From Hymenopus coronatus (lineage: Eukaryota > Arthropoda > Insecta > Mantodea > Hymenopodidae), in the NCBI GenBank assembly GCA_030762935.1, contig CM060891.1, positions 129,001 to 193,000 on the forward strand: 64,000 bases of DNA. Direction: 5' to 3'. Under the pieces are notes generated by a model. The model saw nothing but the letters and a program-made list of their open reading frames with translations. It did no database searches and was not told where the DNA came from. A program made the translations under genes and the position numbers. Of the stretch, positions 38,311 through 48,570 are shown piece after piece. Within the stretch, counting starts at the first letter, position 1; every line of letters begins with the position of its first letter.

Positions 38311-40560
38311 CTACGTTTTCATGTTCGATTCTGCTAAGCGTAATAATATTCATAATACAATTAAACACCACGTGCTGTGTTTGCATTACTTAAGATGTGT
38401 ACATAGTCGATTCACTCGAAGCGTATATTGCATAATACAGTGACACACTGTCTTTCTTGTTTTTCGTGACGTTTTCACGTTTGATTCATTCTGATAAGCA
38501 TAATGTGATAATACAGTGAAACACTACGTGCTGTGGTGTTTGCATGCTTCGTTACGATATTTTCAGGTTTGTTTCATTCTGCTAAGCGTAATGTAATACA
38601 GCGAAACACTACGTGCTGTGGTGTTTGCATGCTTCGTTACGATGGTTTCAGGTTTGATTCACTCCGCTAAGCGCAATGAAATACAGTGAAACACTATGTG
38701 CTGTGATGTTTGCAATACTTCATTATGATATTTTCATGTTCGATTCACTCTGCTAAGCGTAATGTAATACAGTGAAACACTACGTCCTGTGGTGTTTGCA
38801 TTACTTCGTTACGGTATTTTTCCGTTTGATTCACTCTGCTAAACGTAATATAATACAATTAAACGGCACGTGCTGTGGTGTTTGCATTACTTCGTTACGG
38901 TATTTTCCAGTTTGATTCACTCCGCTAAGCGCAATGAAATACAGTGAAACACTATGTGCTGTGATGTTTGCAATACTTCATTATGATATTTTCATGTTTG
39001 ATTCACTCTGCTAAGCGTAATGTAATACAGTGAAACACTACGTCCTGTGGTGTTTGCATTACTTCGTTACGGTATTTTCCCGTTTGATTCACTCTGCTAA
39101 ACGTAATATAATACAATTAAACGGCACGTGCTGTGGTGTTTGCATTACTTCGTTACGGTATTTTCCAGTTTGATTCACTCCGCTAAGCGCAATGAAATAC
39201 AGTGAAACACTATGTGCTGTGATGTTTGCAATACTTCATTATGATATTTTCATGTTTGATTCACTCTGCTAAGCGCAATGAAATACAGTGAAACACTATG
39301 TGCTGTGGTGTTTGCAATACTTCATTATGATATTTTCATGTTTGATTCACTCTGCTAAGCTTAATGTAATACAGTGAAACACTACGTCCTGTGGTGTTTG
39401 CATTACTTCGTTACGGTATTTTCCCCGTTTGATTCTCTCTGCTAAACGTAATATAATACAATTAAACGGCACGTGCTGTGGTGTTTGCATTACTTCGTTA
39501 CGGTATTTTCCCGTTTGATTCACTCCGCTAAGCGCAATGAAATACAGTGAAACACTATGTGCTGTGATGTTTGCAATACTTCATTATGATATTTTCATGT
39601 TTGATTCACTCTGCTAAGCGTAATGTAACAATACAGTGAAACACTACGTGCTGTGGTGTTTGCATTACTTCGTTACGATATTTTCAGATTTGTTTCATTC
39701 TGCTAAGCGTAATGTAATACAGTGAAACACTACGTATTATGGTGTTTGTATTACTTCGTTACGATGGTTTCATGTTTGATTCACTCTGCTAAGCGTAATG
39801 TAATACAGTGAAACACTACGTGCTGTGGTGTTTGCATTCCTTTGTTACGATATTTTCAGGTTTGTTTCATTCTGCTAAGCGCAATGTAATACAGTGAAAC
39901 ACTATGTGCTGTGGTGTTTGCATTACTTCGTTACGGTATTTTCCCGTTTGATTCACTCTGCTAAACGCAATATAATACAATTAAACGCTACGTGCTGTGG
40001 TGTTTGCATTACTTCTTTACGATAGTTTCATGTTTGATTCACTCTGCTAGGCGTAATGTAATACAGTGGAACACTACGTGCCGTGGTGTTTGCATTACTT
40101 CTTTACGATAGTTTCATGTTTGATTCACTCTGCCAAGCGTAATGTGATAATACAGGGAAACACTATGTGCTGTGGTCTTGGAATTATTTCGCTACGATGT
40201 TTACAGCGTTGATTTATTCTGCTAAGCGTGTATTGTGTAATACTATGAGAATCACTACGTGAACATGTTTACTTATTTTTCGTTATGTCGTTTTCACTTT
40301 TGATTCATTCTGCTAAGCGTAATACACTTCTGCAGTAATGCACGGTGGGATACATATTCATCGTTACGATGTTTTCATGCTTTGATTTATTCTGCTAGGT
40401 GTATATTGCGTACAATTACATTGAAATGCTCGTATTTTAATGTTTCTGGAAACCTGATTTCACCTTTTGATTAATTCTGCCTAGCGTATACTAATAACAC
40501 CAACGGTGAAACATGACATGTTCATGCATGATTTTTGTTACGGTTCCTTAATGCTTTGTT
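38311..40560. repeat. 86-bp minisatellite array
   Basis: About 21 clear units plus degenerate flanks. The unit contains tgctgtggtgtttgcattac, ttcgttacggtattttc, tttgattcactctgctaa and gcgtaatgtaatacagtgaaacac. For example tgctgtg starts at 38,871 and 38,957. Unit variants recur in order: the ggcacgtgctgtgg variant begins at 38,865, 39,123 and 39,468, spacings of 258 (3 x 86) and 345 bp (4 x 86 + 1). This indicates a multimeric amplification unit. Unit ends degrade from about 40,160. Confidence 0.93.
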
Positions 40561-40734
40561 TTACCCTTAGGTGGATCTAATCTATAATGTTAAAAACACC
40601 GTATACACAATTAGAAAACTAGATATTGGCAATTGATTCAATGGCAAGTTAATTTAGTCTAAAAAAAATCTAGGCTCCTTTCATTCTCTTGTACATCACG
40701 GACTCTTCTGGAAAATGCCTCAGGTCAGGGAATT

Positions 40735-40871
40735 GTGAGGTGCGCTACGAAGGTCATTCGCGCTACCCGCCACTGATTGGTATTTACTTCCAATTGTATC
40801 TCAGAATTCTGCAGCACTTATCGCACAAAGGGTTATTTGCTCAAGTGAAACACGGCGCTGTTGGGCCACCT
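40735..40871 (-). repeat. Right outer terminal inverted repeat
   Basis: Complement of 33,661-33,765 with an additional caaagggttatttgc stretch near its outer third. It ends at the ggccacc motif (40,864-40,870). The flanks beyond both ends are AT-rich, and no convincing target duplication can be read. Confidence 0.78.
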
Positions 40872-41389
40872 TGTATAAAATACTAGGACCTGTAAGTAGG
40901 TATATTTAACGGGTTCTAGCACAACTTAGCACACCTTCACCAAATTCCGTATTTTTATAATTAAATAACCGATCCTAGTTTATAATCAGTCTTTAAAGTA
41001 TAAATAACCGAATCTACTCCACTTTTTCTAAAATCAGTCTTTATATATACAAATAGCAGTAAAATAAAGTACCGATTTTAATCAATACTAAAAATGCGAC
41101 TTTGCTCATATCATAGTTTTTTGTATGTTTTGTATGAATTATTTAGGTTGGACCAACTAAATTATTTTAAAATGTAAATTGTTAGTAAAGATATATTAAA
41201 TTTCTATTTATATCTAATTTGATTAAATTGTTTAAAAGCAAATTAATCGCCAATTATATTATAGATTTTACTATAAAATTCCAAGTCTTAAAGTAATAGA
41301 TTCTTTTTAACTAAATTCATTGAAAAAATTCCAGAACGTGACATTTAAAATATGTTTTTTAAAATCTATTATTTTTTTCCCCTTTATAA
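40872..41389. other. AT-rich spacer left of the Polinton genes
   Basis: No gene is recognised. A short imperfect direct repeat (taaataaccga.tc ... aatcagtctttaaagta) occurs twice around 40,961-41,050. The left end of the Polinton should lie in or near this stretch. I cannot see a terminal inverted repeat shared with the right side (60,710-60,983). Confidence 0.5.
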
Positions 41390-41825
41390 ATGGAAGGTTC
41401 GAAAATGTGTAAAAGTTGCGAAGTGGAGAAGCCATTAGATGATTTTCATTCACACAAGGGATAAGCACACAAATTTTTGTAAAAAATGTGGAAAAAATCG
41501 TCAAAAATGTGTATAATAAGAAAGGTCTTTGTGAATGTGGGAAATACGTTTCAGCTTCTATTACAAGAAGCACTTAAAGATAGTATCCCATGAGGAAGAT
41601 ACTAAAGTATTGACCAAAGGAGAAAAACAAAAAAAAAAATTTTGAGGTTTCTGAAGGTACAAAAAGATGTATAAACTGTCAAGAAATTAAAGATATTGTT
41701 TGTTTTATTTGAATCCTACATCTAAGGACAAACGCTCAAGTAGATGTAAGGTTTGTCTTCAGGAATATTATAAACAAAGATGTTGCTTAAAAAAGTCAGA
41801 ACGTAATGATTTAAATTTAAATTAA
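41390..41825 (+). pseudogene. Small tandem zinc-finger protein, frameshifted
   Basis: The frame starts MEGSKMCKSCEVEKPLDDF and soon hits a stop. Continuing in other frames gives FCKKCGKNRQ and then a second module, KRCINCQEIKDI followed by CKVC. It thus has paired CxxC...CxxC zinc-binding modules with the CxxC-x(4-5)-PLxxFxxxK pattern found in small zinc-binding proteins of phages and large DNA viruses, often next to HNH nucleases. The function is unknown; a DNA-binding or nuclease-associated role is possible. At least two frameshifts. The sequence is very AT-rich, like the rest of the element. Confidence 0.55.
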
Positions 41826-42052
41826 TTTTTTATATTTTTGAAAATCTAATTTTTTTCACAGTCACTCAACTTCGCGATTATTGCAGATGGATTAATCTGA
41901 AGGGATAGTATAAATTAAGAAAGGCTGATTCAATTACATTTATTATCAACCACCATCAGAAGGTGCATAATCTTTGGGAAAGATTGCAATTTTATAACAC
42001 AACAAATGATGATGGAATGTTTAAAAATGACGAAACACAGGAATTCAAAGTC

Positions 42053-42235
42053 ATATTTCCATTTTCGACCCATGTATTCAGGAACAAAAAAGATTATGAA
42101 AAAAAAAAAAGGATTAAAAGCGGTATTTCCATTTTCAAACCATGTATTCAGAAGCAAAAAAGATGATTTAAAAAAAGGAATTAAAACCGATATTTCCATT
42201 TTCAAACAATGCATTTGGGAAGCTAAAGGATACAA
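42053..42235 (+). repeat. Three tandem ~69-bp repeats in a short reading frame
   Basis: The motif tatttccattttc.aa.catgtattcag.agcaaaaaag is repeated at 42,053, 42,124 and 42,191. The translation carries repeated ISIFKPCIQ-like segments and lysine-rich linkers. It is open for 79-101 codons on either strand. It could be a decayed repetitive protein or non-coding sequence upstream of PolB. Confidence 0.7.
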
Positions 42236-42248
42236 AAACGACTAATCA

Positions 42249-45223
42249 ATACTCAGTTAACAAAGCATTTCAAAATAGATTACAAACCCTAAATTTTAAA
42301 AACAATCTAAACGTGCTTGAACCAAATTTTTTCTTGAATGCTTCCAAAGGAAAGATTATTAAAACTTTGAGCAGTTAAAAATACATCGTGGTCTAAAATT
42401 TAACCTTCACCTGTTCTGCGAATACAAAATGCAAACAAACGAAAAAGTTGAAGAATTTGCATTTCAGACACAAAATTTTACAATTACTAGAGAAAGCGAT
42501 GTGGTTAAAAAGTTTAAATATGCCAAACAAGATATTTTTACAAAAATGACTAATCTTCAAGCAGGAGGATCTGGTTGGTCGTTGAATAGAATTATTGGTA
42601 TACAATTAGCAATTAACAGATATGTTCCATTAAGAGGATCATCATATGTTGAATTACCAGAAAAAATAAGAAATAAAAAGGCTTGTGTGAATCTAGAAAA
42701 TAACGATCAAAAATATATTTTATGGGCCATAGCTTCTGCATTAAATCTAGCACATAGAAATGCAGATCGAACAAGTCATTATAAAGAATTTGTGAAGGAA
42801 CTTTAAGAAAAATTGCCAAATATTTCGTTTCCAGTTGAAATTGATAATATACAAAAAATTGAAACTAGAATTGATGTACCTATTAATGTTTACTCATTTG
42901 ACGAAAAAATATCAATTGTATCCATTAAAATTACGAAATGTAAGAAAGAGAAACGTATAAATCTTTATTTTAAAAACGAAAGCACTTCAAACTATTGTTG
43001 GATAAAAAATTTACCTAGACTTGTTTCTAGTCAAAATTCAAAGGTCAAAGACGTAAAACATATTTGTGATATGTGTTTACTCTATTTTAGCAGTAAAGAT
43101 AAACTGGATGATCACAAAAAATTGCTTAATTACCAAACCAATAAAGGTTGAACTACCAATAAAAATTGCCAACATACACAAAAAGGTCCATTTGACATGC
43201 TGATTTTGAAAGTTTGTCAAAAATGGACAATTGTAAACCAAATCCAGAATCTTCATACACAATGAAGTATCAAAAACCTGAACCAAGAGGTTTCTGTTAT
43301 TACATCAAGTACATAAATGGGCATTATAAAGATCCCGTTGTTTATCATGGACTAAATTGTCATAAAAAATGTATTGAATGTATGAAAGAAGAAGTTGAAA
43401 GAATTGGAAGAATTTATTCCGAAATTGAATAAATGAAACCATTAACACCTCAAAAACGATCAAAACATGCAAAATCAGGAGAATGTACGTTGTGGAAAAG
43501 ATCAAATGACAAACATAGGAAATTTTTTCTTCGGAGAACTGTTCAATTTAGTGATCAGAAAAGGTATTTATCCTTGTGATTACATGGTTTCTTGGAAGAA
43601 ATTTGATAAAACAACTTCCTCCAAAAGAAGAATTTTATAACAAACTGAATGACTGTAATATAAGTGAAGAAGATTATGAATAAGCAAAATTAATTTGGGA
43701 AAAATGTAATATGAAAAATCCTGGTGAATATCGTGATCTTTATTTCAAAACTGACCAGTGTTACTAGGTGACGTCTTTGAAAATTGTAGAAAAACTTTCA
43801 TAAAAGCTTACGATTTAGATCCATCTTGGTATTTTACTGCTTCCGGTTTATCTTGGGACGCAACGTTAAAATGACTGAACAACCTCTTTAATTATTTCAA
43901 GATTATGAAATGATTTTAATGGTTGAAAAAGGTATAAGAGGAGTAATATCGTAATGTTGTAATAAAGATATGTGAAGACAATAAGTATATGAAAGACTAT
44001 GATGTGAAGAAGATATCAAATTATTTGGCGTGACTGGAGGCTAACAACCTTTATGGTAACGCAATGGGTCAATATTTACCATAAGCTGGCTTTGAATGGG
44101 ACGAACCGAATAATTTTGATTGTAAAAAGATTAGTGAAGTATCAAATACCTCTGAGGTTGGATATATTTTAGAAATTGATTTAGAATATCCAAAAGAATT
44201 GCATGGTTTACATAAAGATTTGCCTTTGGCTCCAGAAAATAAAGTTGTGCCTGGGACTACAGAAAGCAAATTATTAACAAGCTTGAATGACAAACAATTA
44301 TGTTGTTCATTGTCGAAATCTTAAACAATATTTGTCTCTAGATATGAAATTAACAAAGGTACACAAGGTACTAAACTTCCAACAATCTGATTGGTTGAAA
44401 AAATACATTGATTTTAATACAGAAATGAGAACTAAAGCAACAAATGATTTTGAAAAAGATTTTTTACAAAGTGATGAAAGACTATGGAGAATATTAGAAA
44501 CAGAGCAGACAAAATTAGTTTCAGATGGTAATAAATGTGATAAATTGATAGCCAAACCAAACTTCAAAGGAAGAACGATATTTAATGAGCATCTTGCTGG
44601 AATTCATATGAACAAAACAAAAATAATGTTTAATAAACCCATTTATATTGGAATGAGTTTACTTTATTTATCCAAGGAATTGATGTATGATTTTCATTAC
44701 AATGTAATGAAACCAAAATAGGGAGAACACATTGAACTATGCTATCAAGATACTGACAGTTACATCTATAACATAAGAACAGAAGATTTCTATGAAGATA
44801 TTAAGTCAATGATTGATTATTTTGATACTAGCGATTACCCAAAAGATAATATCTACAATGTGCCGCAAATAAACAAAAGTTTGGGGTAAAATGAAAGACG
44901 AATGTAATGGAAAAATAATGTAAGAATTCTGCGGTTTGAGAGCAAAAATGTATGCTTATAAAGTTGGCGATAAAATAGAAAAGAAATCTAAAGGTGTTAA
45001 GAAATGTTTAGTTAAAAACCAAATAAGTATGGATGATTATAAGAATTGTTTGTTTAAAAAGACAGAACAGTATAGAAAAATGAATCTAATTCGATCATAT
45101 AAACATAAAATATATACTGTTGAGGTCAATAAAATAGCATTGAGTCCTCACGATAATAAAATATACATATGTGAAAACGGAATTGATACATTGCCTTGGG
45201 GCCATTTTAAAGCAAAGCAATAA
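42249..45223 (+). pseudogene. polB: Protein-primed DNA polymerase B of Polinton
   Basis: Replicates the element DNA, expected to start from a protein primer. Segments run in order. The N-terminal region is at 42,429-42,806 (IRNKKACVNLENND, YILWAIASALN) and 42,813-43,151, ending in a zinc-finger-like stretch (ICDMCLLYFSSKDKLDDH). The Exo I motif DFES lies near 43,203. The palm region near 44,040 has NNLYGNAMGQYLP, in which the acidic residue just before looks like Glu rather than the usual Asp. The LEYPKELHGLHKDLPLAP segment and LTKVHKVLNFQQSDWLKKYID follow, with the DTDS catalytic motif near 44,750 and a C-terminal CGLRAKMYAYKV segment near 44,932. There are at least eight stops or frameshifts, including an in-frame TAA at 42,804, and the KxxxNSxYG region near 44,470 is scrambled. 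Non-functional. Confidence 0.9.
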
Positions 45224-45274
45224 AACTGATATTAAATAGAATAAAAAAAATCGATTTAAAATGTTGACATATAA

Positions 45275-46179
45275 ATGGAAATCATTATTGATATACTAAA
45301 CAAACTTGTCTTCAATGCCAAACAACTGATTATAATTACAGATGAAGAAAATAAGCTGTGGTTTTATGCAAATCAAGTTGCTGATTTATTAGGATATAAA
45401 CGACCTCGAGATGCTATAAAAGACCATATTAAAGAGAAGTATTCTAAAACATGAAAATTTAGGTAGCAGTAAAATGACTATCTAAACATGTTCAAAAAAT
45501 AACGAAATTTATTACTGAACCTGGTATATATCAGTTATGCATTAAAAAATGTCTTTGGTGGAAGATTTTCAAGATTGGGTTTATGAAAGAGTCTTACAAT
45601 AAATTAGAAACGATGGTGAATATAAAGTACAAAATAAAATTAATTATTTAGAAAATGAAGTTAAAAACTTAGAAAAAGAAGTTGAAAGTATGAGAAATTG
45701 TAACAGAATTATGATCAATGTCGTCAGAGAAATAATTCAAGAGAAAGATGAAATTATTGAAAATAACAATGAAATTGTTGAGAATAACAATGAAATTGTT
45801 GAGAATAAAAATAAAATTATTGAGAATAAAAATAAAATTATTGAGAATAAAAATAAAATTATTGAGAATCATACAACTCCTCCAACCAATCGAGATACAC
45901 ACAATGAATTTATTTTAATCAAGAAAAAAAAATATGTGGGTATAACCTTATTATGTTATAAGAACTCAAAATATTTCTCAAAATTCAAGACTAAATGAAT
46001 TACAAGAACATTATCCAGAAATGGAAATAATTTTATGAATTAGATACCCAAACTCCATCAATCTATATAACCTAAAGAAGGAAAGATTACCAATAATTTC
46101 TCAAGGAAATCATTTTGAAACAAGTTTAAATGAAGATATTCTAATAAGAGAAATAATGAATATTAAAATAGAACATTAA
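45275..46179 (+). pseudogene. BRO-family protein (Bro-N plus coiled coil plus C-terminal domain)
   Basis: The frame starts at ATG 45,275. Residues 1-59 give a Bro-N-like start (WFYANQVADLLGY, followed by PRDAIKDHI). After a stop, shifted frames give FITEPGIYQL and EDFQDWVYERVL, the rest of the Bro-N fold. Next is a coiled coil made of six or seven 7-residue repeats (IVENNNE, IIENKNK) encoded by 21-bp DNA repeats at 45,750-45,870. The last part, in two frames, resembles the C-terminal domain of insect-virus BRO proteins (FILIKKKKY ... GNHFETSLNEDI). BRO proteins bind DNA or chromatin in baculoviruses and other insect viruses; the role here is inferred. The stop overlaps that of the convergent integrase gene by about 3 bp. 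Confidence 0.75.
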
Positions 46180-47191
46180 ACAAAAACGCTATTTTTATCA
46201 ATCCAACTATTATGTGGTTTATCAAAACCAAGCCATTTTACGTAAAACTTATCTTTCCTTTTTAGGATTTTTTCAACAAGATGCATATTTGGAAATTTTG
46301 TTTTCTGTAATTCTTCCTCATAATTACCTTTAATTATTTCATTATTTGAATCTTTCAATTTATACCCAAGTGGATCAGAATATATTACTTAATTTACTTG
46401 AAACAATTCTGTTGACCAATTTGCTGTATAGCCTTTTTCAAAAATATCTTTAATCTTACTAACACGAACTTTATCACCTACATTGTATTTTGGTTTTCTT
46501 TGTTTAGCTAAACTCGTTTGATAAACATCTTAATATATACTCTTGATTTTTGAGTTAACTTCAACAGGCTCCATTTTAATAGTGGTGTGATATGCATTAT
46601 TATAGACGTTAACTAAGTTTTTAAATCTATTGATCCATTTATAATTGCCTTGTATGGAAAGCTATTTCCATGTTTTTTCTTTTAATGTTCTGTTGAAACG
46701 TTCAACAACAGATGCCTTAACATTTGTATAAGTTAAATAGTGATTAATATTATGCTCCTTCATTAACTCTAAATTCTTGTTTTAGAATTCTTTACCTTTA
46801 TCAGTTTGCAAATTTTTAGGAATACGACCTGTTTGAAAATATTATTTTTAAAAGCATTTGAAACATGTTTACCAGTTTTACTCTTTAATGGTATAGCCCA
46901 AGCTTATTTAGAAAATACATCAATGATTATTATGATAAACTTATATCCTTTGTTCATTTTAGAAACACCTTTAAGATTACCAGAGTTCATTTCTACCAAA
47001 CCAGCTTGCCATAAATCATCAATATATGTTATTACCTTGCGTTTCGCATAATTTCTTCTAGCTGACTTATGCAATTCATCTATAATTTGATTTCTTCCAG
47101 ATTCAGGATTAATACCTTGCGCCATGTCGACAGACCAGCTGTCTCGAACTGAGTCTACGTTTTTTCTAAACGTAGATTTTTTGTTCCACAT
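46176..47191 (-). pseudogene. int: Retrovirus-like integrase with C-terminal chromodomain
   Basis: Catalyses insertion of the linear element into the host genome. The first segment (47,191-46,904) ends at the start of the DDE fold: DDLWQAGLVEM and KFIIIIIDVFSK. The family normally has WQADL, so the first catalytic Asp appears to be Gly here. After a break, the minus strand at 46,800-46,560 shows fragments of the second and third catalytic regions (QTDKGKEF-like, NVKASVVER) in shifting frames. The last segment (46,358-46,176) contains a chromodomain: LVEKILKRKDKFYVKWLGF followed by SWIDK. Chromodomains in such integrases may direct insertion to chromatin. Several frameshifts are present. It converges on the BRO gene. 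Confidence 0.88.
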
Positions 47192-47298
47192 TTAACACAG
47201 TTGGATAATGTGTATGGTTTTCCATTTTGAGATATTTTATCAACAGAGTTGATGCTATCAGTTTGAGTTTTGCGCTTTAGACAATATGTAGCAGTCAT
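47155..47298 (-). CDS. Small zinc-ribbon protein (47 aa)
   Basis: An intact ATG-to-TAG frame of 47 codons. It has YCLKRKTQTDS near the N-terminus and CVKCGTKN near the C-terminus. This is the layout of the small zinc-ribbon proteins often found beside the integrase in Polintons: two CxxC knuckles separated by about 28 residues, with the second Cys of the first knuckle changed to Arg here. It overlaps the 5' end of the integrase frame by 37 bp in another frame. The function is unknown. One zinc ligand is lost, so it may be inactive. Confidence 0.6.
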   Translation of the reverse strand: MTATYCLKRKTQTDSINSVDKISQNGKPYTLSNCVKCGTKNLRLEKT

Positions 47299-47299
47299 T

Positions 47300-48033
47300 T
47301 AATACAATAACATTTCATGAAGAATATAATACAAATCATTCTGCGTTCTTACGTTTCCTGCGTAATGCTCTGATAATTATTCTCATTAGCTCATGTGTTC
47401 CTTAAAAACATGTGATAATGGTAGTTTTCCAACCCATTTATAAAACGTAAAATTATCAATCCTTGCCCTATTGAACAAAGATTTACGAACATTTTGTATT
47501 CTTCTTGAATAACGGGAAATTCAGTTCCACCAACAAAAATAAATTCTGTGCTGGATTCTGAATATTTAACAAAATATAAGTATTCATTAGGTCGAACAGT
47601 AAATGGAAGAGTTAAATTGTGTCTATTTCTGCTTTTTTCTAATCACATAATTTTCTTTACTGTTGGAATCTATTCGAACTACCCTAAAATGGTTAAAAAA
47701 TGGGATAAAAGTCCACACCGTTAAATTGAAAAACATTACCCTTTAATAATACAAAGATATTATGCCAGTTATGTTATTTTCTAGATAACTAAGGTTTACT
47801 GCATATTTTTCATACGGTGAATGAACATTGGTCAGACGTTTACCTTCAAAATAGCATTCTTCGTCACTAGTATTTCTCTTTGGTCTCGATAAAGTTTTCA
47901 CTTCTTCGATTGCTTTATCTAACTGACCTTTTGTTGCAGCATCATAGTGATCCGCACCATCTTTAATTTTGACGAATCTTCAATTTTTGAATGAGATGTA
48001 ATTTTTTTTGTAATGTTGAACATGTTCAATGCT
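47300..48033 (-). pseudogene. Unrecognised Polinton gene, broken
   Basis: On the minus strand, starting near the ATG at about 48,022, fragments of a protein are legible in successive frames: HYDAATKGQLDKAIEEVK and RLTNVHSPYEKYA followed by SYLENNITGI, then FYPIF, and further on LPFTVRPNEYLYFVKYSES and FVGGTEFPVI. Amino-acid composition and the lack of low-complexity sequence suggest a former structural protein. I do not recognise the family. The position between the coiled-coil gene and the integrase suggests a virion or fibre component, but that is a guess. It is disrupted by frameshifts, and its 5' end is cut by a small retroposed insertion (48,034-48,106). Confidence 0.5.
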
Positions 48034-48106
48034 CCTATTGCCAAGTTTTAATCATAAGGGCGCTTATGACCTCGGCAGTTGAGCGCCCTTAAACACCATT
48101 ATCATC
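48034..48106 (+). mobile_element. 73-bp retroposed element with 11-bp target duplication and hairpin
   Basis: The insert is flanked by tgttcaatgct at 48,023-48,033 and 48,107-48,117. It contains a perfect 9-bp inverted repeat (aagggcgct ... agcgccctt) around a 17-nt loop, followed by taaacaccattatcatc. The 3' end resembles that of the element at 29,261 (gcg..cgttaaacac). It is probably a truncated SINE or the conserved tail of a LINE. Its hairpin could be the recognition element for a partner reverse transcriptase. Confidence 0.8.
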
Positions 48107-48238
48107 TGTTCAATGCTATAGTAAACTCGTTGTGAATGCTTTTCGTTTTAGCATCTATCTGGTTTATCATTTCTTGATTTGTCTTAGTTGCTAATAGGTT
48201 TAATTCTTTAAGTAATTCCTCTTCGTTTTAGTTTTACA

Positions 48239-48570
48239 TTGTATACTTCTGCTTTCATTTCTACGAGTTCATCCTGCAAATATATGATCTTATCTTCATC
48301 TGTTTTAATATTTATCATTTCTTCCACGGTTTTCTTTACAGCATTTTCTAATGTGCTATCTAACTACTTTAATTTCTCTAACAACTTATTCATTACAATG
48401 TTCTCAGTTTGTTTTGTTTTTTGATTAAGTATTCCTAGAATGTCAGCCTTAATTTTAGCTTCAGCCATTGTGATATTTTTAAGTTCGGCTAGCATATCAT
48501 TTTTAAGCGTGTCTATATCAAGATCAATATTATTCGTTGTGGATGAATTTCCATAAATGTTTATTCCCAT
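48239..48570 (-). pseudogene. Coiled-coil protein, broken
   Basis: The frame from 48,570 (MGINIYGNSSTTNNIDLDID) runs to a stop at 48,364. The same frame then continues as STLENAVKKTVEEMINIKTD and DDELVEMKAEV-like heptads to about 48,200. Charged residues with regularly spaced Leu/Ile/Met suggest a coiled coil. No family is recognised. It lies just downstream of the protease in the leftward block, so it may be a minor virion protein. Confidence 0.55.

Larger units (their letters stand above)
33661..40871. mobile_element. Composite foldback-type element, non-autonomous
   Basis: The outer ends are inverted repeats. 33,661-33,765 (ggtggcctaacagcgccgta ... gtggcaggtagcgcg) matches the complement of 40,735-40,870 (ggtggcccaacagcgccgtg ... 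gtggcgggtagcgcg), with one extra stretch of about 15 bp in the right copy. Inside lie two successive hairpins with arms of about 0.8-1 kb and a long array of an 86-bp minisatellite. No transposase frame is seen. The architecture resembles Foldback-type DNA transposons in general terms, but the family is not recognised. The target duplication is not clear. Confidence 0.65.

Noticed and set aside
38311..40160. CRISPR-like regular repeats
   Set aside because: The 86-bp units are contiguous with no unique spacers, in a eukaryotic context, and the unit itself drifts. It is a minisatellite.
41307..41573. 88-codon minus-strand frame at the left end of the Polinton
   Set aside because: It overlaps the plus-strand CxxC zinc-module sequence, which is the more protein-like reading.
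42393..42819. Minus-strand frames of 68-70 codons over PolB
   Set aside because: Low-complexity Phe/Lys/Ile-rich shadows of the PolB N-terminal region.
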